NCBI GenBank assembly: GCA_046346965.1 | Contig: JAXMHB010000017.1 | Coordinates: 27,923-91,922, forward strand | DNA: 64,000 bases | DNA from: JAXMHB01 sp046346965 | Lineage (GTDB): Bacteria; Pseudomonadota; Gammaproteobacteria; Xanthomonadales; SZUA-5 | Reading direction: 5' to 3' | Part shown: one piece after another, positions 22,903-31,458 of the stretch | How positions within the stretch are numbered: position 1 is the first letter of the stretch | Layout: every line of letters starts with the position of its first letter | Position numbers and translations under genes: made by a program | Notes under the pieces: generated by a model | Database searches by the model: none | What the model was told of the DNA's origin: nothing | Seen by the model: the letters and a program-made list of their open reading frames with translations, nothing else

Positions 22903-25683
22903 TCAGGCGCGCAAACCAGACAAGGCCACCAGCAGGTCGGCCGCCGAGGCGTAACGATCCTCCGGCCTCTTCTCCAGACATTTCAGAATGACGTCTTCCA
23001 AGGGGCGCGGGACGTCGGGCCACAACTCCGAGGGTTTGATCGGCCGCTGCTGCAGGTGGGCGACGTACAGCTCCATGGTGCTGCCGCCCGAGAACGGCAG
23101 CTTGCCGCAGAACATCTCGCACAGCAGGATGCCGGTCGAGTAGATGTCGGAGCGCTGATCGAGCTCCATGCCGGACAGCTGCTCGGGTGAGGCGTAATTG
23201 GGCGTGCCGAGGAAAGTGCCGGGCTGCGTATGACCGGGATCGGCACGCCGGGCTGGCCGGGCGATGCCGAAATCCATCAGCTTGGCGTTGCCGCTCTGCT
23301 CGATGATGATGTTCTCGGGCTTGATGTCGCGATGAATCACGCCGACCTGATGTGCAGCATCGAGTCCCATGCACAGCTGTCGGGCGATGCGCAGCGCTGC
23401 GGAAAATGGCAGTCGCCCGGTTTGCTGCAGTAGATAGCGCAAAGTCAGGCCGCGGACGTACTCCATCGAAATGTACGGCACGCCTTGGAAATCGCCGAAA
23501 TCGAAGGTGCGCAGCACGTTCGGATGGGTGATGCGGCGCGCCAGCTTGAGCTCGCTCTTGAGGCGATCCAGCTGTTCGGCGTCGATCATCATGCCCGGGC
23601 GCAGCATCTTCAGCGCCACCACATCGTTGAGATCGGCATCGCGCGCCTTGTAGACCATGCCCATGCCACCGGCGCCGAGGATCGCGAGAATCTCGTAGCG
23701 CCCGGCAAATCGGGTGCCCATCGCCAGGCGGGTGGACCCGCTGTCAGTCGCCCGCAGCGCACCCGGCTGCACGGTGGCGATGCCCTCTGCGGGCACGACG
23801 ACAGTGGATCGCGCCAAGCCACCGGCGAGAGCGGACAGCGCCGCGAGACCGGGTTTTTCCAGCGTCAGATAGCGCTTGCCGCTGGATTGCCCCTGGGCCA
23901 CCTTGAGCCACTGCACCTGACCCAACGCCTTGATTCGCTCGCCCAGCGCTGGCGCCATCAGCAACTGACCAGCGGAGGTTTCGCCGAGCAGACGTTCGAC
24001 CTGCAACACCGGCAAACCGATGGTCGCCGTCGACTCTGGCCGGGCGGGCAGCGATCCGTACACGATTTCGCCACCGGCGATGGCGGCAGCAGCGGCGTTC
24101 TCGGCGCTGCCGATGCGGCCTTCCCACCACGCGTGCACGGTGGCAATCGCGCGGAGGTCGGCGCCCTCGCCCTGAAAACCAAACAACAAGCGCGGCCCCT
24201 CTTGCTCCAGCAACTCACCGCCCGCGGCCTGGGTGCGCGCCAGCGCCTCGTCGAGCAACTGGCCGAGCGCGGTCAGCGTGATCGCTTCTTCGCCTTTCGG
24301 CGGCGCCTTCATGAAGCGGCGCAATTCCAGACCCAGCAGGATGGACTCCACCCGCACCACCGGTTTGGCGGCGGGCTTTGCCGCCACCACCGGCGCCTCC
24401 GCACCCGGGTCCGGGAGAAAGCGCGACAAGTGCCCGACGTAGCCCTCGATATCTTTCTTCTCGCGCAGATCGCTGAGCAGTGAATCGAAAGCCCGTCCCA
24501 GGCGCGCCACCTCGTCGCGTCCTTCGATGCTGATCTGCTGGTGGTAGTTGCCGCCAGCAGCTTGCTCGGCGGCCTCGGTCAGCTCCACCACTGGCCGGAG
24601 CACGCGGCGCGCCAGCCACCAGGAGACCGCAAGCGCCAGCGCCAAGGCAATGATGCCGCCGAGTTGCACCGACTTCTGGATGCTCAGAAAGGGCGCCATC
24701 GCGGCATCGACGCTGGTCATCGTCAACACGGCGCCGACGGCATCGCCGGGCTGCCCGTACAGCGGCACCAGTTTCGCCGCGACTTTGCGCTCGCCGAGCG
24801 CCAGATCGAGGCGATCGATCGATTTCGCATCCTTCAGCGCGGCTTTGACATCTGCCTCGCGCGCCAAAATGGCCTCGGCGAGCAAGGGCGCACTGGTTTC
24901 ATCCAGCGAAGTCGCAACCTGGCGCAGGGTATCGCCGTCGAGCATCCAATAAGCCACATCGCCGCCGCTGATCTCGCGGACGTTCTTGGCGGTATCGGCG
25001 TTGACTTCCGAGCCCACGATCAGGAAGCCGACCAACTGGTCGCCCTGCACTGCGATCGGATGGGCCGAGACCTGCAGCAACTGCACGCCGGTCCGCCAGT
25101 AGCCGGTGACGCCGACCGCATTTTCGACCATCGAACCGAACACCGGATCGTCGGCGAAGCTGTCCTGGAAGGCTTCGCGCTCGTCGGTACGCGCGACTAC
25201 GCGGCCGTCGCCATCGAGCACCATGCCGAAGCCGAAGCCGTAGGTCTGGCGCTCCTGATCGAGCAGATCCTTGACCGAGGCGATCCCACTGGCGTTGGTC
25301 TCGGTGGCAGCCGGCGGCGCCGGCGCCGCCGCCGGATCGGTAGGCACCGGCGCCGCATCGGCTGGCGGGCCCAGACCGTCCGGGCCAGGTTCCACCCCGG
25401 TGCCCGCGGCGTCGTCGGTGGCCGTGGCCACATAGCGCGCAAAATCGGCATCGAGCGCGATCGTGCGCGCGACGATATCGAGCTTCTCGAAGGACAGCTT
25501 CTCCAGGCGCGCCTGCGCGGCGTCGGCGGCGATCAGGCTTTGATCGACCGCGCGGGCGCCGCTGCTGCGCCCCTGCTGCAGAGTCACCAGGGCCGCGGCG
25601 GCCACGGCAATGGCCACCAGAATGCCACTGGCCAGAAAGATGCGGGCTGCGAGCGGCAGCCTGAAACCGCGCTCAGTACTCAT
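22903..25683 (-). CDS. Transmembrane Ser/Thr kinase with Cache-like sensor, HAMP and cyclase-like domain
   Basis: 926 residues. Order: TM1 (~15-37); periplasmic sensor (~38-338) with a Pro/Ala-rich insert (~88-128) and a Cache-like core (FGFGMVLDGDGRVVART...FAD); TM2 (~340-362); HAMP (~362-415). Next is a region (~445-590) with the layout of a class III nucleotide-cyclase domain (IAGGEIVYGSL, TIGLPVLQVERLLGETSAGQLLMAP) but without the metal-binding Asp pair I would expect. The last part is a Hanks kinase (~655-925): GAGGMGMVY, VALKML, HRDIKPEN (~783), DFG (~805), PEQL. All kinase catalytic residues are present. Overlaps the cupredoxin gene by 11 bp. It should phosphorylate Ser/Thr in response to a periplasmic signal. 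Confidence 0.9.
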   Translation of the reverse strand: MSTERGFRLPLAARIFLASGILVAIAVAAAALVTLQQGRSSGARAVDQSLIAADAAQARLEKLSFEKLDIVARTIALDADFARYVATATDDAAGTGVEPGPDGLGPPADAAPVPTDPAAAPAPPAATETNASGIASVKDLLDQERQTYGFGFGMVLDGDGRVVARTDEREAFQDSFADDPVFGSMVENAVGVTGYWRTGVQLLQVSAHPIAVQGDQLVGFLIVGSEVNADTAKNVREISGGDVAYWMLDGDTLRQVATSLDETSAPLLAEAILAREADVKAALKDAKSIDRLDLALGERKVAAKLVPLYGQPGDAVGAVLTMTSVDAAMAPFLSIQKSVQLGGIIALALALAVSWWLARRVLRPVVELTEAAEQAAGGNYHQQISIEGRDEVARLGRAFDSLLSDLREKKDIEGYVGHLSRFLPDPGAEAPVVAAKPAAKPVVRVESILLGLELRRFMKAPPKGEEAITLTALGQLLDEALARTQAAGGELLEQEGPRLLFGFQGEGADLRAIATVHAWWEGRIGSAENAAAAAIAGGEIVYGSLPARPESTATIGLPVLQVERLLGETSAGQLLMAPALGERIKALGQVQWLKVAQGQSSGKRYLTLEKPGLAALSALAGGLARSTVVVPAEGIATVQPGALRATDSGSTRLAMGTRFAGRYEILAILGAGGMGMVYKARDADLNDVVALKMLRPGMMIDAEQLDRLKSELKLARRITHPNVLRTFDFGDFQGVPYISMEYVRGLTLRYLLQQTGRLPFSAALRIARQLCMGLDAAHQVGVIHRDIKPENIIIEQSGNAKLMDFGIARPARRADPGHTQPGTFLGTPNYASPEQLSGMELDQRSDIYSTGILLCEMFCGKLPFSGGSTMELYVAHLQQRPIKPSELWPDVPRPLEDVILKCLEKRPEDRYASAADLLVALSGLRA

Positions 25684-26491
25684 CGGGACGCGTTCTCCGG
25701 TACGGCTGGCCGAGCTTGTTCAAATGCGGCAATACGCGTCGCTTGCTGAGTTCGAGTGGAATGCTGACATCTGCGTCGGCGCCGGCCTCCATCGTCCTGC
25801 GCCAGAGCTGCGCGCGCTCGTGCCAGACAAACAACTCGCCCGGCCCGGCCGGCACATTGGCCAGCCGAAAGCGCCCTTGCGCATCCGGCTTGGTGAAAAA
25901 CGGTGTGTCCATGACCAGCACGTGCGCGACCATCGCATGGTGCACATTGCAATAGACCCGGATCACCCCTGGCTGGGTGAATCGATGCGCTTCACCCTCG
26001 CTGCGTCCATACAGACCGAGGTCGAAGGTCGCTTCTTTCGCCGACGAGAACACGTTGTGCAGGATCGGGTCCATGTTCGGGAAGCGCACACTCGCGCCGA
26101 CCGGAATGGGCAGCACCCGCGGAATGAAGGTCTTGCGCTCGGTCGAGATGACGTAGGGCGCGTCCGGCACGACCACCGCAACTGTCGCTTGCGGCCGCCA
26201 GTAGACCACCGCGTCCACCGCTTCCTCGGCGCGCAGCGGACGTCCGCCACTGGTCAGCGCAAGCTGTCCGCGAATCACGCCGAGTACCGCCGGCGCCGGC
26301 GCCGGCTTCGGCGGGCTGATGGCAGGTGCCGGCAAGCTGACGGGCGTGGCCGCCGGCGCGCGCTCTGGCACCGCGGCGGGCGGGCTGGCCGCGGCGGCGA
26401 CCGGCGCCTTCGGGGTCGCGGGCGCGCCGGACGTTTGTGCCACGGCGGGCACACCGGCTGCGAAGATCAGCGCAAACGCATATCGACGCAC
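25673..26491 (-). CDS. Secreted cupredoxin-like protein
   Basis: 272 residues. A signal peptide (FALIFAAGVPAVA) is followed by an Ala/Pro-rich linker (~20-70). The cupredoxin domain (~75-200) has FPNMDPILHNVFS, GVIRVYCNVHHAMVAHVLV, with His, Cys, His and Met at the spacing expected of a type 1 copper site. A C-terminal stretch (RFRLANVPAGPGELFVWHE) looks like a carboxypeptidase-regulatory beta-sandwich. Starts with GTG, GGGAG upstream. First gene of the kinase-porin-FHA operon; divergent from the PHA granule gene with an FNR-type box between. It may carry electrons or sense copper for the kinase; this is inference. Confidence 0.8.
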   Translation of the reverse strand: MRRYAFALIFAAGVPAVAQTSGAPATPKAPVAAAASPPAAVPERAPAATPVSLPAPAISPPKPAPAPAVLGVIRGQLALTSGGRPLRAEEAVDAVVYWRPQATVAVVVPDAPYVISTERKTFIPRVLPIPVGASVRFPNMDPILHNVFSSAKEATFDLGLYGRSEGEAHRFTQPGVIRVYCNVHHAMVAHVLVMDTPFFTKPDAQGRFRLANVPAGPGELFVWHERAQLWRRTMEAGADADVSIPLELSKRRVLPHLNKLGQPYRRTRPDEY

Positions 26492-26516
26492 GAGTAGCTC
26501 CCGTTAAGCTCAGGTC

Positions 26517-26530
26517 TTGATCATAATCAA
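26517..26530. promoter_or_regulatory. Perfect FNR/ANR-type box
   Basis: TTGATCATAATCAA equals the FNR consensus TTGAT-N4-ATCAA in every defined base. It lies in the 74-bp region between the divergent cupredoxin operon (GTG at 26491) and the PHA granule gene (GTG at 26566). The central CATAAT/TATGAT could serve as a -10 element on either strand, so the regulator might act as a repressor here. Confidence 0.75.
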
Positions 26531-26565
26531 CCCGGAGCCTGAGGGCATCGGGCAAGGAGCCTGAC

Positions 26566-26844
26566 GTGTCAACGATCAAAATGGAGCGCTCGCACTCGCT
26601 GGGGGTCGCCAAAGCCAAAAAGGCGGTCGATCGAGTCGCCCAGCACATCATCGAACGCTTTCAGGTAGAGGCCCACTGGAACAAGCACACGCTGGAGTTC
26701 TCGCGTACCGGTGTGCACGGCGAGATCGCGGTGACCGCCGATCATGTCTCGGTGCGCGCGCAGATCAGCTTTCTGCTGTTGCCGATCAAGGGCGCGATCG
26801 AACAGGAAATCCGCCGTTATCTGGACCAGGAATTTGGTAGCTGA
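26566..26844 (+). CDS. Polyhydroxyalkanoic acid system protein (PHA_gran_rgn family)
   Basis: 92 residues. Matches the small PHA_gran_rgn family that is found in PHA gene neighbourhoods: KMERSHSLGVAKAKKAVDRVAQ at the start, GVHGEIAVTADHVSVRAQISFLLLPIKGAIEQEIRRYLDQEF at the end. Role in granule regulation is proposed for the family but not defined. GTG start with AAGGAG upstream. Its 3' end overlaps the convergent FFLEELY gene by 28 bp. Confidence 0.85.
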   Translation: MSTIKMERSHSLGVAKAKKAVDRVAQHIIERFQVEAHWNKHTLEFSRTGVHGEIAVTADHVSVRAQISFLLLPIKGAIEQEIRRYLDQEFGS

Positions 26845-27554
26845 AGGCGGATCGCGCGCTCACCAGCGACGATGCGCGCGATAGCGGTCATGAAAGCGCG
26901 CTCGCGCTGCAGGATGATCCCGAGAAAGCGCCCGGCCCCGCCCAGCTTGCCAAACGCATCGAATCCCCGCTCCAGAAAGCTCTGCAGCGCGCCTAGTCCG
27001 GCCATGCGCGCGGGCCAGCGGCACAGATGCAGCAGTTCCGACAGCATCGGCTTGCGCACCAGACGATCCAGTTCGCGCCCCAGCACCAGCAGCAACGCCA
27101 GCTGTCGCCGCCGCAGCGGTGCTTCGGCAGCCTTGCGATAGGCCTCGGCGTAGTCGTTGTCGCTGATCTCCTCGGCGCGCGTGTAGTGCGCCGGCAGCGC
27201 CGCCGCCATCTGGTAATCGAGCTCATGGCTGAGCGCGTTCAGCTCGATGGCACGCGCCAGACTGGCGAGTACGCCTTCGGGCAGCAGGCGCAGCATGATC
27301 GGCACCACGCGCTCGACCGCCCGGTCGCGATCGGTGAAATCTCCCTCACCGTACAGATCGGCAAGAAAAAACTCGCAGGCCGCGGCGAACGGCTGGGTCT
27401 GCCGGATATCCGCATAGGTGGCGGCCAGACGGCGCGATTGCCAGGCACGCAGCGCCAGCAGGCGCGCGCGCACCGAGGCGTCGTTCACGGACAGGCGCTG
27501 CTGTGCCTGCACGCGCTGCAACTGCGCGCGCAGACGATCCGCAATGGCGCTCAT
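26817..27554 (-). CDS. FFLEELY-motif protein (function unknown)
   Basis: 245 residues, nearly all helical. The family motif appears as FFLADLYGEGDF (~residues 62-73), followed by a conserved 'LSHELDYQMAAAL' helix. No catalytic motif, signal peptide or membrane segment is seen. Its ATG overlaps the bcp stop (ATGA), so it is co-translated with the peroxiredoxin. The convergent PHA_gran gene overlaps its end. Confidence 0.75.
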   Translation of the reverse strand: MSAIADRLRAQLQRVQAQQRLSVNDASVRARLLALRAWQSRRLAATYADIRQTQPFAAACEFFLADLYGEGDFTDRDRAVERVVPIMLRLLPEGVLASLARAIELNALSHELDYQMAAALPAHYTRAEEISDNDYAEAYRKAAEAPLRRRQLALLLVLGRELDRLVRKPMLSELLHLCRWPARMAGLGALQSFLERGFDAFGKLGGAGRFLGIILQRERAFMTAIARIVAGERAIRLQLPNSWSR

Positions 27555-28024
27555 CGGCGCTTCGGCGCGGGCCCGAGCGCACGCACCGCCTCGATCAACT
27601 CCTCATGCGAGCGACGAAACAGGGCCAGTGCCTCGACGTGGGCGTAGCGGATTACGCCTTGCTCATCCACCAGGAACACTGCCCGTTTCATGCCGAGCAC
27701 GCCGGCCGCGCCGTAGCGCTTGGCTACGCTGAGCCCGACATCGCTGAGCAGCGCGAAGGGCAACAGGCGCTTGCGCTTGAACTCGCGATGGCTCTCGATG
27801 CTGTCGGAACTGATGCCAACCACCTCCACCCCGAGATCCCGATAGTCATCGAATCCATCTCGGTACTCGCACAACTGCGCCGTGCACACCGGGGTATTGT
27901 CGCCGGGATAGAACACCAGCAGGACGCGCGTGCCGCGGTGCTCGCGCAGTGCGTAGGTGCTGCCATCGTCGGCGGGAAGTTCAAAATCGGGAGCAAGCTC
28001 ACCAACTGCAGGCATGTTCGGCAT
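27551..28024 (-). CDS. bcp: Thiol peroxidase of the BCP/PrxQ type
   Basis: 157 residues. AhpC-TSA fold: GELAPDFELPADDG, FYPGDNTPVCTAQLCEYRDGF with the peroxidatic Cys and a second Cys five residues on (C-x4-C, the BCP subfamily pattern), VVGISSDS and KRAVFLVDEQGVI. Reduces hydroperoxides using thioredoxin. Cytoplasmic. Coupled to the FFLEELY gene downstream. Confidence 0.93.
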   Translation of the reverse strand: MPNMPAVGELAPDFELPADDGSTYALREHRGTRVLLVFYPGDNTPVCTAQLCEYRDGFDDYRDLGVEVVGISSDSIESHREFKRKRLLPFALLSDVGLSVAKRYGAAGVLGMKRAVFLVDEQGVIRYAHVEALALFRRSHEELIEAVRALGPAPKRR

Positions 28025-28038
28025 CCTTCAGAGCAAGG

Positions 28039-28977
28039 TCAGCGGCCCACCGCCGCGACCGGGGTCAACGCGTCCACGGCACGCAGGATCGAATCGACGC
28101 TGCTGGCCGCGCAGATCGCAGCCAGATGCCCGCCGTCCAATCGGCGGTTGTCGCCACCCGCGCACCGGGAGTGTGCGGCCGGAATGACAATGTTGTCATC
28201 CAGCGTGTGAAAGTGAATCGCCGGCACGCCGGCGGGCGTCTGGGCGTTGAAATGCTGCAGCCAGCGCGCTGCCGGCGACGGCGGACCGTACTCCCGACCA
28301 TAGACCAGCGCGCCGAGCACGGTTCCGGCATGCGGCGCCGCGACGCTGACGTAGCCCGCCACCCGCGCCGGAAATCGCGCGGCGTAGGCGCGCGCCAGCA
28401 GTCCGCCCATGCTGTGACCGAGCAAGATCACTTGCGCCTGCCCGCTCTGCTGCAGCACGCGCTGCACCGCCTGATCGAGTGATTGCAGTTGGCGCTCGAA
28501 ATGTCGATAGCTGGGCTCCAGACTGACTGCGACCCGCCAGCGTCGCTGGCAGCGCGTCAGCAGCGGTCGCCAGACACCGGCGTTGCAGCAAAAGCCGTGC
28601 ACCAACACCAAGGGCAGGTTGTGTGGCGACGGCGACTGCGGCAGCCGCTGCAAGGGCCACGGCCAGCACTGATCCCAGCAGTACAGGCGCGCCATCCACA
28701 CCGCCTCACGCGCCAGCACCGCCCACGGCCGCCAGCCGTTGCCGCGGATGGCGCCGGGCCAGTCGCCCAAGGCCCACTTGACGGCGAAGCTGGCGGCCGC
28801 GATGAGCAGATGCACGCCCGGCACCACCATCAGAGCCCAAACGACCGCCACCCGAGGACCGGCGTCGTCAACCATGTGCCAATACATCGCCAGCGCGATC
28901 AATGCGTGGCTTAGCCAGAGTCCCAGCGCGAGCATGGGATTGGCTGCAGTCTTCGGCAATTTATCGAGCACATTCAT
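28039..28977 (-). CDS. Membrane-anchored alpha/beta hydrolase (esterase/lipase)
   Basis: 312 residues. Two N-terminal membrane helices (~residues 18-36 and 43-63) precede an alpha/beta-hydrolase domain with LVLVHGFCCNAGVW (oxyanion loop), the nucleophile elbow GHSMGG, an Asp in TLDDNIVIP and a His in GGHLAAI. All triad positions are present. Substrate unknown; the storage-lipid surroundings make an ester lipid or PHA-related substrate possible. Divergent from the patatin gene. Confidence 0.82.
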   Translation of the reverse strand: MNVLDKLPKTAANPMLALGLWLSHALIALAMYWHMVDDAGPRVAVVWALMVVPGVHLLIAAASFAVKWALGDWPGAIRGNGWRPWAVLAREAVWMARLYCWDQCWPWPLQRLPQSPSPHNLPLVLVHGFCCNAGVWRPLLTRCQRRWRVAVSLEPSYRHFERQLQSLDQAVQRVLQQSGQAQVILLGHSMGGLLARAYAARFPARVAGYVSVAAPHAGTVLGALVYGREYGPPSPAARWLQHFNAQTPAGVPAIHFHTLDDNIVIPAAHSRCAGGDNRRLDGGHLAAICAASSVDSILRAVDALTPVAAVGR

Positions 28978-29116
28978 GGCTCTAGCCTACGCCCGCGGAT
29001 CTGAGTCCAGGCTCGGCGGCAAAGGTAAACAAGCGCCGCCTTCGAGTGTGCCCTCGGGATCGCGGCGATTACACTCGGGCTATGCGGGTCCCGATGACGC
29101 CCGCGGAATCAACATC

Positions 29117-30427
29117 ATGTTGCATTTGCAGGAAGCGCGGCGCCCCCGGCCTCTGCGTCAGGCGCATCGCTTTGGATTGGCGGTCGCTGGCGGCGGCCCG
29201 ATCGGCGGCATCTACGAGATGGGTTCCTTGCGTGCGCTGGACGAGGCCATCGAGGGACTGGATCTCACGCGGATGGACGTTTATGTCGGCGTCAGTTCCG
29301 GTGCCTTTCTGGCCGCCGGACTGGCCAACCGCATCGACTCGGCCGAAATGTGCCGGATGTTCATCACCGAGGAATCGCCCGAGCACCAGTTCCGGCCGGA
29401 GTTGTTCCTGAAGCCGGCTTTTTTCGAGTATTTGCGACGTCTGGGGACGGTGCCGAAGATCGTCGTCGATTGTCTGGTCGACCTTGCGCTGCATCCCTTC
29501 TCGGTCAGCTGGAGCGAGGCACTGGGGCGCTTGGGCAGCGCTATTCCGACCGGTTTGTTCGACAACGAGGGCGTCGAGCGCTACCTGCGCGGCATCTTCA
29601 CCGCGCCTGGGCGCAGCAATGACTTCCGCAAGCTGGATCGCCCCCTGTACGTGGTCGCGGTGGACCTCGACACCGGCCACGCCGTGCGCTTTGGATCCGA
29701 AGGTGCCAACAAAGTCCCGATCTCGCGCGCCGTGCAGGCCAGTTCTGCGCTGCCGGGCTTCTATCCACCGGTGGAAATCGACGGCCGTTACTACGTCGAC
29801 GGCGCGCTGCAACGCACGCTGCATGCCTCGGTAGCGCTCGACGAGGATGTGGACCTGCTGCTCGCGCTGAATCCGCTGGTGCCCTTCGACGCCTCGCGAC
29901 TGCGCGACCGCGGTGACGAACCGCCCGGCAGCCTGGTCGATGGCGGCCTGCCGCGCGTGATGTCGCAGACCATCCGCGCCATGCTGTACTCACGCATGCG
30001 TGTCGGCTTCGGCAAGTACGACAAGAGCTACGACCACTCCGATCTGGTGCTGTTCCAGCCCGATCCGGATGACGCCCTGATGTTCTTCACCAATGTGTTC
30101 AGCTTCAGCAGCCGTCGTCTGCTGTGCGAGCACGCCTACGCCACCACCTTGGCCGATCTGCGGCGCCAGCGCGGGACGCTCGGCAAGGTGCTCGCGCGCC
30201 ACGGACTGCGACTCCGGGACGAGATCCTGGACGATGTAGACCGCACCGTCTGGGACGGCCTGGAAGGCACCAAGCCGCCCAATTCGACCATCCTGCACCG
30301 ACTCAATCGGGCGCTCAACGAATTGGATCGCGTGCTCGAACGCACGCGGCGTTCCTCGCCACGCAAGCGTGCGGCGGCGGTCTCCGACTGGGCCGATGAC
30401 ATCGGCGTGAACGCCGGAACCGATTGA
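29117..30427 (+). CDS. Patatin-like phospholipase
   Basis: 436 residues. PNPLA domain (~20-270) with the oxyanion sequence AVAGGGPIGGIYEMG, nucleophile GVSSG and the second catalytic Asp in YVDGAL. The C-terminal ~170 residues are family-specific and end in an Arg-rich tail. Acyl hydrolase of lipids, Ser-Asp dyad, cytosolic or membrane-peripheral. The ATG at 29117 is chosen because the domain begins shortly after; no strong ribosome site is visible. Lies between a hydrolase and a phasin gene, so granule-lipid turnover is plausible. Confidence 0.87.
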   Translation: MLHLQEARRPRPLRQAHRFGLAVAGGGPIGGIYEMGSLRALDEAIEGLDLTRMDVYVGVSSGAFLAAGLANRIDSAEMCRMFITEESPEHQFRPELFLKPAFFEYLRRLGTVPKIVVDCLVDLALHPFSVSWSEALGRLGSAIPTGLFDNEGVERYLRGIFTAPGRSNDFRKLDRPLYVVAVDLDTGHAVRFGSEGANKVPISRAVQASSALPGFYPPVEIDGRYYVDGALQRTLHASVALDEDVDLLLALNPLVPFDASRLRDRGDEPPGSLVDGGLPRVMSQTIRAMLYSRMRVGFGKYDKSYDHSDLVLFQPDPDDALMFFTNVFSFSSRRLLCEHAYATTLADLRRQRGTLGKVLARHGLRLRDEILDDVDRTVWDGLEGTKPPNSTILHRLNRALNELDRVLERTRRSSPRKRAAAVSDWADDIGVNAGTD

Positions 30428-30474
30428 GCAACAAAGGCGCGCAAAGGCGTCCGTACGCGGAAAATCCGGCATTG

Positions 30475-30493
30475 CATAGTGTGAATATTCTAG
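30475..30493 (+). promoter_or_regulatory. Phasin-upstream motif, copy 1
   Basis: CATAGTGTGAATATTCTAG lies 87 bp before the PhaF-like gene. A 16/19 match is found upstream of the second phasin gene (35170-35188, opposite strand). It is preceded by GCATTGCA, a TGC-rich piece like those bound by PhaR in other bacteria. It may contain the promoter or an operator. Confidence 0.5.
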
Positions 30494-30579
30494 CTGCGCA
30501 CCGGAGCATGCAGCCTAAGCATCCAGCGCTTCGCAACCCGCGAAGTGGGGCGAGGCTGCAACTGAAGCAGAGGGATCAC

Positions 30580-31233
30580 ATGGCTACGTCGAAGGGTTCA
30601 AAACTGAAGTCCAAGCTCAAGGACGCCGGCAGCGACAACGCGCTGAAAAATACCGCCAAGGCCATCATGGAGCAGGCGGAGCAGATTTGGCTCGCCGGCC
30701 TGGGCGCGTTCTCCAAGGCGCAGGAGCAGAGCGGGAAATTGTACGAGACCTTGGTTCGCGAAGGCGCTGTGCTGGAAAAAGCGACGCGCAAGCTGACGGG
30801 CTCCAAAGTCGAGGAAGTGCGTGGCATGGTCGAGAATACGGTGACGCAGGTGCGTGAGCGCGCGTCGGATACCTGGGACCGTCTGGAACAGGTGTTCGAA
30901 AATCGTGTGTCCAAGGCCCTCGGCACGCTGGGCATTCCGGGCCGCGAGGAGCTGGAACAACTGGCAAAGCGCGTCGACGAACTGAGCAAGGCCGTGCGCG
31001 CGCTGGATGCGGGGAACCGCACGGCGGCCAAGCCGGCCAAGAAGGCCGCTGCCAAGGCCGAGGCCCCGGCCGCTGAGCCGGTGAAGGCCGCGCCGGCCAA
31101 GGCCGCGAAGAAGCCCGCTGCCAAGAAGGCCGAAGCCGCCGTCGAGGCCAAGCCGGCCGCCAAGCCGCGCAAGCCGGCGAAGAAAGCTGCCGAAGTCGCC
31201 GCGCCCGCCGCGGACGCCCCGGCCGCCGAGTAA
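30580..31233 (+). CDS. Phasin, PhaF/PhaI type with histone-like tail
   Basis: 217 residues. N-terminal phasin domain (~20-125): 'QIWLAGLGAFSKAQEQSGKLYETLVREGAVLE', followed by a coiled coil and 'RVSKALGTLGIPGREELEQLAKRVDELSKAVRAL', which coats PHA granules. The tail (~145-217) is a run of AAKPAKK-type repeats as in PhaF of pseudomonads, where such a tail binds DNA and helps segregate granules. Start at 30580 with AGAGGGA upstream. The shared upstream motif and nearby phaR-type control suggest granule-linked regulation. Confidence 0.88.
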   Translation: MATSKGSKLKSKLKDAGSDNALKNTAKAIMEQAEQIWLAGLGAFSKAQEQSGKLYETLVREGAVLEKATRKLTGSKVEEVRGMVENTVTQVRERASDTWDRLEQVFENRVSKALGTLGIPGREELEQLAKRVDELSKAVRALDAGNRTAAKPAKKAAAKAEAPAAEPVKAAPAKAAKKPAAKKAEAAVEAKPAAKPRKPAKKAAEVAAPAADAPAAE

Positions 31234-31331
31234 ATCAGCCTGCAGGCGTCGGGGCGCCCTGACGCTACAAGCCCACGGGGCCGGACGCCGATCGCGCGTT
31301 CGCCTCAGGCGCACGGATGCGCCACTGTTTA

Positions 31332-31389
31332 TGTCCGCCAGCCCAAGGTTTCGCCGATCGCCCTCCCCGACCGGCCGGGCTGGCGGACA
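31332..31389. repeat. Long inverted repeat in the phasin/FAR intergenic region
   Basis: TGTCCGCCAGCCC (31332-31344) and its perfect complement (31377-31389) flank a 32-nt C-rich loop. The 257-bp gap holds no gene. A second hairpin lies at 31459-31481, and a weaker one (GCGTC...GACGC) directly follows the phasin stop. Confidence 0.65.
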
Positions 31390-31458
31390 CCCTCCCCGTA
31401 CACGGTCTTGCGCCCAGCGCGACGACGCGCCGCGGGCGTGGCGGCGCAGGTTCGTACT

